From: Thauera sp.
GTDB lineage: Bacteria; Pseudomonadota; Gammaproteobacteria; Burkholderiales; Rhodocyclaceae
Assembly: GCA_023150215.1 (NCBI GenBank)
Contig: JAKLLJ010000156.1
Span: 1-7,710 of the forward strand
Direction of reading: 5' to 3'
Length of the DNA: 7,710 nt
Shown here: positions 1 through 7,541 of the stretch, in pieces
Layout: every line of letters starts with the position of its first letter
How positions within the stretch are numbered: position 1 is the stretch's first letter
Notes under the pieces: model-generated
The model's input: the letters and a program-made list of their open reading frames with translations, nothing else
Database searches by the model: none
Told to the model about the DNA's origin: nothing
Translations under genes and position numbers: made by a program

Positions 1-737
<737 letters not shown>

Positions 738-741
<4 letters not shown>

Positions 742-1391
742 GCGGGCGCCTGCAGCCTCATGCTGTTCAGCTTGCCGAGGGCGTCGCCGCGCTCGGCCTC
801 GCCCTGCCGCAGGAAACCCTCGGCCGCCTGCTCGCCTTCGGCGAGCTGCTGCTGAAGTGGAACAAGGTCTACAACCTCACCGCGATCCGCAATCCGCAGG
901 AGCTGATCACCCACCACCTGCTCGACTCGCTCGCGGTACTGCCGCATCTTGCCGCGGTCGATCGGCTCGCCGACATTGGCTCCGGCGGCGGCCTGCCCGG
1001 CGTGGTACTGGCGATCGTGCGCCCCGGATTGGTGGTCAGCTCGATCGAGACCGTGGGCAAGAAGGCGAGCTTCCAGCAGCAGGCGAAGATCGAGCTCGGG
1101 CTGGGCAACTTCAGCGTGGTGAACAAGCGCGTGGAGCAGGTACAGGCCGCAAGCCTGCCCGGCGCTGCCGCCGAAGGCGTGGTCTCGCGGGCGTTTTCCA
1201 GCCTGGCCGATTTCGTGAGCCTGTCCGGCCATCTTGTCGCCGAGGGGGGAGCGCTGTATGCGATGAAGGGCGTCAACCCCGCCGGAGAGGTCGCCGCGCT
1301 GCCTGCCGGCTGGGCGGTGGCCGAGACGCATGCGCTGGTCGTGCCCGGCCTGGACGCCGAGCGTCACCTGCTGGTCATCCGTCGCGCGTGA
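738..1391 (+). CDS. rsmG: RsmG (GidB), 16S rRNA (guanine-527-N7)-methyltransferase
   Basis: Cytoplasmic SAM-dependent enzyme that methylates N7 of G527 in 16S rRNA; 217 residues, the normal family size (E. coli about 207). Visible hallmarks are the N-terminal WNKVYNLTAI (residues 41-50), the SAM-binding motif I DIGSGGGLPG (79-88) at the start of the Rossmann fold, the GKKASF segment (107-112), and the SRAF motif (150-153) followed by a hydrophobic strand. The frame is open further upstream to an ATG at 636, but that part lies inside mnmG and has out-of-frame Arg/Cys-rich composition. The ATG at 738 is chosen because it overlaps the mnmG stop (ATGA), sits 8 bases after GGAGG (725-729), and starts where homologues start. 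rsmG next to mnmG is a long-conserved pair, probably cotranscribed. Nothing in the protein looks damaged. Confidence 0.97.
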
Positions 1392-1573
1392 CACGGGTGG
1401 GCGGGAAGGCTCCGCGTGCGGCAGGCCAGAGCGGGGCAGCACGGGCGACTTCGAGGGCTTCGAACATTCGTCGACCGGGATAGACATCGCCCCTGTTGCG
1501 TTGCCGCATTGAAGTACACTCCGGGCTTCGCGCGCCGTGCGCATCCCAGCAAATGGAATAGCTTGATTTGACC

Positions 1574-2344
1574 ATGGCCAAGATTTTCTGCGTTGCCAAC
1601 CAGAAGGGCGGGGTGGGCAAGACCACCACCTGCGTCAATCTCGCCGCCGCCCTGCAACAGGCCGGGCAGCGCGTGCTGCTGATCGACCTCGATCCGCAGG
1701 GCAACGCCACAATGGGCAGCGGCATCGACAAGCGCGGCCTGAAGAGTTCGGTTTATCACCTGCTGGTCGGCCTGGTCGATCTCGCCGGCGTGCGGGTCGT
1801 CTCGCCCACCGGCGGCTACGACGTGCTGCCCGCCAACCGTGATCTCGCCGGCGCCGAGGTCGAACTGGTGAACCTCGACCAGCGCGAGAAGCGCCTGCGC
1901 AATGCGCTTGCTGCGTTCGCCGATGACTACGACTTCGTCCTCATCGACTGCCCGCCCTCGCTGTCGATGCTGACCCTTAACGGCCTGTGCTGCGCCACCG
2001 GAGTGATCATCCCGATGCAGTGCGAATACTACGCGCTCGAGGGCTTGTCCGACCTGGTGAACACGATCAAGAAGGTGCATGCGAACCTCAATCGCGACCT
2101 CAAGATCATCGGCCTGCTGCGCGTGATGTTCGACCCGCGCGTGACCCTGCAGCAACAGGTTTCGACTCAGCTCGAGGGCCATTTTGGCGACAAGGTGTTC
2201 CGTGCCATCGTGCCGCGCAATGTGCGCCTGGCCGAAGCGCCGAGCCACGGCATGCCGGGTGTGGTGTTCGACAAGGCGGCCAAGGGCGCACAGGCCTACA
2301 TGGCTTTCGCGCACGAGATGATCGAGCGCGCAAGGACCTTCTGA
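1574..2344 (+). CDS. parA: ParA (Soj-type) chromosome partitioning ATPase
   Basis: Deviant Walker-type ATPase that binds nucleoid DNA as an ATP dimer and, with ParB, moves the replication origin; 256 residues from ATG 1574, typical for chromosomal Soj/ParA. Residues 11-18 are the Walker A KGGVGKTT with the signature lysine K11. DLDPQGN (38-44) is the A' motif with catalytic-type D40, and FVLIDCPPSL (121-130) is Walker B with D125. There is no N-terminal helix-turn-helix, so it is the chromosomal rather than the large plasmid type. The start is not fully certain: an in-frame TTG at 1568 would add Met-Thr, and the nearest Shine-Dalgarno-like bases (TGGAA, 1554-1558) are better spaced for TTG than for ATG. 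ParA homologues commonly begin MAKIF, which favours ATG. The gap to parB is 14 bases, so the two genes are surely one operon. Confidence 0.96.
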   Translation: MAKIFCVANQKGGVGKTTTCVNLAAALQQAGQRVLLIDLDPQGNATMGSGIDKRGLKSSVYHLLVGLVDLAGVRVVSPTGGYDVLPANRDLAGAEVELVNLDQREKRLRNALAAFADDYDFVLIDCPPSLSMLTLNGLCCATGVIIPMQCEYYALEGLSDLVNTIKKVHANLNRDLKIIGLLRVMFDPRVTLQQQVSTQLEGHFGDKVFRAIVPRNVRLAEAPSHGMPGVVFDKAAKGAQAYMAFAHEMIERARTF

Positions 2345-2358
2345 ATTCCGGAACCGAC

Positions 2359-3210
2359 ATGAACAAACCCAGACTCAAGGGACTCGGTCGCGGGCTCGAT
2401 GCGTTGCTCGCCGCCAACCAGGAAGAAGAAACCGACAAGGGCGAGCTGCAGTCGCTGCCCACGATCGCGCTGCAGCCCGGCAAGTACCAGCCGCGCACGC
2501 GCATGGACCCGGGCTCCCTGGAAGAGCTCGCGGCCTCGATCAAGGCGCAGGGTATCATGCAGCCGATCATGGTGCGCCCGGTGGGCGAGGATGCCTACGA
2601 GATCATCGCCGGCGAACGCCGCTGGCGTGCGTCGCAGCGCGCGGGCCTGGCCGAGGTGCCGGTGGTGGTGCGCGAGGTCGACGACCGCGCCGCGCTGGCG
2701 ATGTCGCTGATCGAGAACATCCAGCGCGAGGACCTCAATCCACTGGAGGAAGCCGGCGGCATCCAGCGCCTGATCGACGAGTTCGACATGACCCACCAGC
2801 AGGCTGCCGACGCGGTCGGTCGCTCGCGCCCGGCGGCGTCCAACCTGCTGCGCCTGCTCAACCTCGCCCCGCCGGTGCAGGAACTGCTGATGGCGGGCGA
2901 CATCGACATGGGGCATGCGCGTGCCCTGTTGCCGCTCGATGGCGCCAGCCAGATCCAGCTCGCCAACCAGGTCGCCGCGCGCCAGTTGTCGGTGCGCGAC
3001 ACCGAGCGCCTGGTGCAGCAGATTCTCAATCCACGGCAGAAAAAGCCAGCCCCGCCGCCCGACCGCGATCTGCTTCGCCTTGAGGAAGAGCTGTCGGATG
3101 CGATCGGCGCCACGGTGAAGATCAAGGCAAGCAAGAAGGGTATCGGCGAGCTTACGATCCGCTTCGGCAGCCTCGATCAGCTCGACGGGCTGCTCGGTAG
3201 ATTGCGTTGA
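2359..3210 (+). CDS. parB: ParB (Spo0J-type) centromere-binding CTPase
   Basis: Partner of ParA. It binds parS sites near oriC, loads as a CTP-gated clamp, spreads along DNA and stimulates ParA; 283 residues, the normal chromosomal size. The N-terminus carries KGLGRGLDALL (residues 7-17), the conserved segment that activates ParA. The ParB/Spo0J domain follows, with the CTP-binding GERRWRA (85-91) and ENIQR (119-123) boxes. A helix-turn-helix lies at about 143-166 (from MTHQQAADAVGRSR) and the C-terminal dimerisation domain at about 235-283, after a short Lys/Pro linker (QKKPAPPPDR). An open frame extends upstream to 1987, but that part overlaps parA out of frame. The ATG at 2359, with GGAA at 2350-2353, gives the canonical MNKPRLKGLGRG start. 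All key residues are present. No palindromic parS (GTTTCACGTGAAAC type) was seen in this window. Confidence 0.96.
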   Translation: MNKPRLKGLGRGLDALLAANQEEETDKGELQSLPTIALQPGKYQPRTRMDPGSLEELAASIKAQGIMQPIMVRPVGEDAYEIIAGERRWRASQRAGLAEVPVVVREVDDRAALAMSLIENIQREDLNPLEEAGGIQRLIDEFDMTHQQAADAVGRSRPAASNLLRLLNLAPPVQELLMAGDIDMGHARALLPLDGASQIQLANQVAARQLSVRDTERLVQQILNPRQKKPAPPPDRDLLRLEEELSDAIGATVKIKASKKGIGELTIRFGSLDQLDGLLGRLR

Positions 3211-3393
3211 TCCAGGGAGTCTCGATAAGCATTTCAAGTGCACATGTATGTTATGACTTCTATAAGACAGCAAATACGGCCGTGCACCGATGTTGCGCTG
3301 CATCGAAGGTTTGACTTTGCTGCGGTTAACCCCTACTATCCGCGGGATTTCAGGCGGTCGCGAGCGTCTTGGACGTGCATGCGATAACACCGG
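3211..3393. other. Intergenic region between parB and atpI
   Basis: This 183-base spacer is visibly richer in A and T than the flanking genes, most of all at 3225-3280. It holds a strong sigma-70-like promoter at 3311-3339, annotated separately. It also has two copies of the palindrome GTGCAC (3238-3243 and 3282-3287) and a small dyad, CGATG (3288-3292) with CATCG (3301-3305) around an 8-base loop, just before the -35 box. The dyad has no run of T behind it, so it is a poor terminator candidate and could equally be an operator; its function is unknown. I saw no DnaA box and no parS-like palindrome. Confidence 0.6.
3311..3339 (+). promoter_or_regulatory. Probable sigma-70 promoter of the atp operon
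   Basis: The -35 hexamer TTGACT (3311-3316) matches 5 of 6 consensus positions and the -10 hexamer TACTAT (3334-3339) matches 4 of 6, including the key first T, second A and final AT. They are separated by exactly 17 bases. Transcription would start near 3346 and give a leader of about 48 bases before the atpI ATG at 3394. Its place in the only sizeable gap upstream of atpI, with + strand orientation, makes it the natural promoter for the ATP synthase operon. It has not been shown experimentally. Confidence 0.72.
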
Positions 3394-3735
3394 ATGCTTA
3401 AAGCTGTCATACTGCAAGTGATCGCGACACTCGTCGCAGTGCTCCTCTCGGGGGCTCTGTTCGGGGTGCGCGGGGCAATTTCCGCCGCAGGGGCAGGTGT
3501 GGCATGTGTGCTGCCTGCCGGTTTGTTCGCGATGCGCCTTGCGGCCATCACGCGCAAGACCGGTACGGCAACTGTGACCGCTTTTGTCGCAGGCGAGTTC
3601 ATCAAGATCGCCTCGATCGTGGGACTGTTGGTGCTGGTGTGGGCCGTCTATCCTGACCTCCATTGGGGGGGCATGCTCGTCGGTCTCATTCTGGCGCTTA
3701 AGGCGAATTTGTTTGCATTTTTGGTAAAGACCTGA
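3394..3735 (+). CDS. atpI: AtpI, small membrane protein of the ATP synthase operon
   Basis: A 113-residue, almost wholly hydrophobic protein at the head of the atp operon, where the atpI (uncI) gene normally sits. Four membrane segments can be drawn at about residues 3-23, 28-49, 61-84 and 90-110. The third contains GEFIKI (67-72), a Gly-Glu..Lys pattern recurrent in the AtpI family. In other bacteria AtpI helps assemble the c ring and is not part of the final enzyme; that role is carried over by family and position. ATG 3394 is the furthest upstream ATG available in this frame, because a TAA at 3385-3387 closes it. Its Shine-Dalgarno is weak, in keeping with low need for the protein. Base usage is less GC-biased than in the flanking genes (for example the 3' end, 3700-3735). 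It ends 2 bases before atpB. Confidence 0.88.
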   Translation: MLKAVILQVIATLVAVLLSGALFGVRGAISAAGAGVACVLPAGLFAMRLAAITRKTGTATVTAFVAGEFIKIASIVGLLVLVWAVYPDLHWGGMLVGLILALKANLFAFLVKT

Positions 3736-3737
3736 CC

Positions 3738-4589
3738 ATGGCTACAGAAGGGCACGCCCCCACCGCTTCCGAGTACGTCATCCACCACTTGACGCACCTC
3801 AACAATACCGGCCACGCGCAAGAAAACATCGTGGACTGGAGTGTGATCAATATCGACTCGATGTTCTATTCGATCGTCATTGGCGCGCTCACCGTCTTCG
3901 GGTTGTGGCTTGCCGCGCGCAAGGCGACCTCCGGTGTGCCCGGCCGCTTCCAGGGCATCGTCGAGATCCTTGTCGATATGGTGGCCGATCAGGCCAAGGG
4001 CATCGTGCACAGCGCCGAGTCGCGTCGCTTCGTCGCGCCGCTCGCGCTTACCGTGTTCGTTTGGATCTTCCTGATGAACGCGATGGACCTGCTGCCGGTC
4101 GATCTGCTGCCGCGCATCTGGGAAAGCGTGTACGCCGCCGGTGGCGGTGATCCGGCCCATGCCTACATGCGCGTGGTTCCGACTGCCGATCTCTCCGCCG
4201 CGCTCGGCATGTCTACCGGCGTGCTGCTGCTCTGCCTGTACTACAACATCAAGATCAAGGGCATCAGCGGCTGGGTGCACGAACTCTTCACGGCACCGTT
4301 CGGCAGTCATCCGCTGCTTTATCCGATCAACTTCGCGATGCAGATCATCGAGTTCGTCGCCAAGACCGTCTCGCATGGCATGCGACTCTTCGGCAACATG
4401 TACGCGGGTGAGTTGATCTTCATCCTGATCGCGTTGCTGGGCAGTACGGCCACCGTCTTCGGCTTCCTCGGTCATGTGATCGCAGGCTCGATCTGGGCGA
4501 TCTTCCATATCCTGATCATCACCCTCCAGGCCTTCATCTTCATGATGCTGACCTTGGTGTATGTCGGTCAGGCGCACGAAAGCCACTAA
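3738..4589 (+). CDS. atpB: ATP synthase Fo subunit a (AtpB)
   Basis: Integral membrane stator subunit that forms the two proton half-channels next to the c ring; 283 residues against 271 in E. coli. The block MRLFGNMYAGELIFILIALL (residues 215-234) contains the essential arginine R216 (E. coli R210) and E225 (E. coli E219). The last membrane helix, WAIFHILIITLQAFIFMMLT (253-272), contains H257 and Q264, the counterparts of E. coli H245 and Q252. The N-terminus also matches the family (EYVIHHLTHL, then NIDSMFYS). The extra length relative to E. coli is mainly a Gly/His-rich loop at about 134-143, which I recall as common in betaproteobacteria. ATG 3738 lies 2 bases after the atpI stop with only a poor Shine-Dalgarno, so translation is probably coupled to atpI. 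No abnormal residue was seen. Confidence 0.97.
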   Translation: MATEGHAPTASEYVIHHLTHLNNTGHAQENIVDWSVINIDSMFYSIVIGALTVFGLWLAARKATSGVPGRFQGIVEILVDMVADQAKGIVHSAESRRFVAPLALTVFVWIFLMNAMDLLPVDLLPRIWESVYAAGGGDPAHAYMRVVPTADLSAALGMSTGVLLLCLYYNIKIKGISGWVHELFTAPFGSHPLLYPINFAMQIIEFVAKTVSHGMRLFGNMYAGELIFILIALLGSTATVFGFLGHVIAGSIWAIFHILIITLQAFIFMMLTLVYVGQAHESH

Positions 4590-4654
4590 GTTCCAGTTTC
4601 ATCTTCAGCGTAGTACCTGGTTTTTAACCTTACTTTCCCCACTAAGGAGTCGTC
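4590..4654 (+). promoter_or_regulatory. atpE translation-initiation region: U-rich leader with strong Shine-Dalgarno
   Basis: The 65 bases between atpB and atpE are pyrimidine-rich, with GGTTTTTAACC at 4619-4629 (itself a 4-bp dyad around TTT) and TTTCCCC at 4634-4640. TAAGGAG (4643-4649) follows, a match to seven consecutive bases of the anti-Shine-Dalgarno target, 5 bases before ATG 4655. The E. coli atpE gene is known to have a U-rich translational enhancer containing UUUUAAC upstream of its Shine-Dalgarno, and the same heptamer occurs here (4622-4628). High translation of atpE is needed because c is present in many copies per enzyme. The enhancer role here is inferred by analogy. Confidence 0.65.
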
Positions 4655-4909
4655 ATGGAAAACGTTCTTGGTTTTGTTGCTCTGGCTGCTGGTCTGATCA
4701 TCGGTCTGGGTGCCATCGGTGCTTGTATCGGTATCGGCATCATGGGTTCCAAGTACCTCGAGGCCTCCGCCCGCCAGCCCGAACTGATGAACGCCCTGCA
4801 GACCAAGATGTTCCTGCTGGCCGGTCTGATCGGTCTGATCGATGCCGCGTTCCTGATCGGTGTCGGTATCGCCATGATGTTCGCTTTCGCCAACCCGTTC
4901 CAGCTCTGA
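4655..4909 (+). CDS. atpE: ATP synthase Fo subunit c (AtpE), with a three-residue insertion before the essential Asp
   Basis: An 84-residue two-helix proteolipid that forms the proton-driven rotor ring. Helix 1 (about residues 5-35) carries the Gly-rich packing motif GACIGIGIMGS (22-32). The polar loop is ARQPE (39-43), where F1 docks. Helix 2 carries the proton-binding carboxylate D63 (E. coli D61) in GLIGLIDAAF. From the loop Arg to the Asp is 23 residues here (R40 to D63) but 20 in E. coli (R41 to D61), while helix 1 has no compensating change. The extra residues are one of two tandem GLI copies encoded by a perfect 9-base repeat. Eleven of 12 Gly codons are GGT, unlike neighbouring genes, which suggests very high expression. 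The Asp rather than Glu and the lack of the usual Na+-ligand pattern suggest H+ coupling. The start has an excellent Shine-Dalgarno. The frame is intact to TGA. Confidence 0.95.
   Translation: MENVLGFVALAAGLIIGLGAIGACIGIGIMGSKYLEASARQPELMNALQTKMFLLAGLIGLIDAAFLIGVGIAMMFAFANPFQL
4823..4840 (+). repeat. 9-bp tandem direct repeat inside atpE (GLI codons twice)
   Basis: GGTCTGATC occurs twice back to back at 4823-4831 and 4832-4840, in frame, encoding Gly57-Leu58-Ile59 and Gly60-Leu61-Ile62 directly before Asp63. The period-9 identity runs from 4822 to 4841. The same nonamer also occurs at 4691-4699 in helix 1, and its shifted form CTGATCGGT at 4826-4834, 4853-4861 and 4906-4914, so the gene is full of short homologies able to support slippage. 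Because it is a multiple of three, the frame is preserved. Confidence 0.97.
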
Positions 4910-4911
4910 TC

Positions 4912-4937
4912 GGTTCGAGTTCATCCATCCTTGAACC
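4912..4937 (+). promoter_or_regulatory. Intercistronic hairpin between atpE and atpF
   Basis: GGTTCGAG (4912-4919) pairs with CTTGAACC (4930-4937) over 8 positions, including one G-U wobble (4917/4932), around a 10-base loop. It begins 2 bases after the atpE stop and ends 5 bases before the GAGGG that serves atpF. There is no T run, so it is not an intrinsic terminator. A stable hairpin here could protect the 3' end of an atpE-containing mRNA or lower atpF initiation, helping to set the high c:b ratio. The dyad is seen directly; the role is inferred. Confidence 0.55.
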
Positions 4938-4956
4938 AACCTGAGGGCCAAGAACC

Positions 4957-5430
4957 GTGAATTTGAACGCAACCCTGATAGCCCAGCTCGTTGTGTTCTT
5001 CATTCTGGCGTGGTTCACGATGAAATTCGTGTGGCCGCCCATCGTGAAGGCGCTGGACGAGCGTGCGAGCAAGATCGCAGACGGGCTGGCAGCTGCGGAC
5101 AAGGCCAAGACCGATCTGGCACTCGCCGAGAAGAAGGTCGTCGAGGAACTGCGCAAGGCTCGCGAATCCGCGGGCGATGTGCGGACCTCCGCTGAAAAGC
5201 AGGCGAGCCAGCTGATCGACGAGGCCCGCACCGAGGCCAGCCGCATCATCGCCGCCGCGCGTGAGGCCGCCGAGCAGGAAGCCGGCGCCGCCACGCAGCG
5301 TGCCAAAGAAGCTTTGCGCGACCAGGTCGCTCATCTGGCTGTCGCTGGTGCGGAGAAGATCCTGCGCCGCGAAATCGACGCCAAGGTGCATGCCGAGCTG
5401 CTTGCCAATCTGAAACAGGAACTGCAATAA
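4957..5430 (+). CDS. atpF: ATP synthase Fo subunit b (AtpF)
   Basis: Peripheral-stalk subunit; two copies anchor in the membrane and reach up to delta on top of F1. It is 157 residues, matching E. coli's 156. One N-terminal membrane helix (about residues 5-24) is followed by the conserved FVWPPIVKALDERASKI (24-40). A long charged Ala/Lys/Glu helix (about 40-120) forms the dimeric coiled coil. The C-terminal delta-binding part has AHLAVAGAEKILRREID (125-141). The start is GTG 4957, giving the usual betaproteobacterial MNLNATLIAQ; GAGGG (4943-4947) lies 9 bases upstream. No other start within the gap fits. A GTG start plus a hairpin just upstream would keep b synthesis well below that of c. The gap to atpH is 3 bases. 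Confidence 0.97.
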   Translation: MNLNATLIAQLVVFFILAWFTMKFVWPPIVKALDERASKIADGLAAADKAKTDLALAEKKVVEELRKARESAGDVRTSAEKQASQLIDEARTEASRIIAAAREAAEQEAGAATQRAKEALRDQVAHLAVAGAEKILRREIDAKVHAELLANLKQELQ

Positions 5431-5433
5431 GTC

Positions 5434-5967
5434 ATGGCCGAGAACGTCACCATCGCGCGCCCCTATGCGGATGCCGCCTTCGAGCTGGCCCGCGGGGCAG
5501 GTGCGCTGGGGCCTTGGTCGGAAGCGCTGGATCGGCTTGCCCTCGTGGCGGCCGATTCCGGCATGAAGGCGTGCTTCAACGATCCCAAACTGTCCGCCGA
5601 GCAGCTCTGCCTGCTCGTGCTGGGTGTCTCGGGTGACCTGACCGCCGAACAGCAGAATTTCGTCCGCGTCCTCGTGGAAAGCGAACGTCTGCAGGTGCTT
5701 CCGGAGATCCGTGACCTGTTCGTTGCTCTCAAGAACGAACACGAAGGCGTCCGGGAGGCGCAAATCGCCTCCGCCTTCCCGCTCGACGATGCCGCTCTGG
5801 CCGCATTGAAGGCCGACCTCGAAGCCCGCTTCAAGGCCGCCGTCAATGTCTCCGTCAGTATCGACCCCGAACTGATCGGTGGGGTCCGCATCGCCGTCGG
5901 CGACGAAGTCATCGACGCCTCGGTCCGCGGCAAGCTCGCGAACATGGCCGCTGCGCTAAAGAACTAG
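5434..5967 (+). CDS. atpH: ATP synthase F1 subunit delta (AtpH)
   Basis: Stator subunit of the OSCP/delta family that links the b dimer to the tip of the alpha-beta hexamer; 177 residues, identical in length to the E. coli protein. The N-terminal alpha-binding helix bundle opens with TIARPYADAAFELA (6-19). The C-terminal half holds the family signature, VSIDPELIGGVRIAVGDEVI (141-160) followed by DASVRGKL. ATG 5434 is 3 bases after the atpF stop. The nearest Shine-Dalgarno-like AGGA (5417-5420) is rather far, so initiation probably relies on coupling with atpF. The stop TAG (5965-5967) overlaps the AGGAG of atpA. Function and completeness are secure. Confidence 0.96.
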   Translation: MAENVTIARPYADAAFELARGAGALGPWSEALDRLALVAADSGMKACFNDPKLSAEQLCLLVLGVSGDLTAEQQNFVRVLVESERLQVLPEIRDLFVALKNEHEGVREAQIASAFPLDDAALAALKADLEARFKAAVNVSVSIDPELIGGVRIAVGDEVIDASVRGKLANMAAALKN

Positions 5968-5975
5968 GAGCATAA

Positions 5976-7520
<1,545 letters not shown>

Positions 7521-7541
7521 GGCCGGCGAGGGAGACGGAAT

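Noticed and set aside
1450..1464. Dyad TTCGA-GGGCT-TCGAA between rsmG and parA, as a terminator or parS
   Set aside because: The stem is only 5 bp, no T run follows, and it does not match the CACGTG-centred parS palindrome. It is plausibly chance in this composition.
1481..1520. TAGACA (1481-1486) and TACACT (1515-1520) as a possible parA promoter
   Set aside because: Each hexamer resembles the consensus, but they are 28 bases apart, too far for one promoter, and neither has a good partner at 16-18 bases. A parA promoter may exist in this gap, but I cannot place it.
3288..3305. CGATG/CATCG hairpin as an intrinsic terminator for parB
   Set aside because: The 5-bp stem has an 8-base loop and no U tract after it. 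It was kept only as a possible regulatory dyad in the intergenic entry.
3244..3387. A 47-codon + strand open frame (ATG 3244 to TAA 3385-3387) just upstream of atpI
   Set aside because: No Shine-Dalgarno precedes the ATG, the frame runs across the predicted atp promoter so its start would lie outside that transcript, and the peptide resembles nothing I recognise. It is probably chance.
2296..3663. A 455-codon minus-strand frame covering parB, the parB-atpI gap and part of atpI
   Set aside because: Its composition is His/Arg/Gln-rich, as expected from the reverse complement of GC-biased codons, and it overlaps two clearly real + strand genes. No family features were visible.
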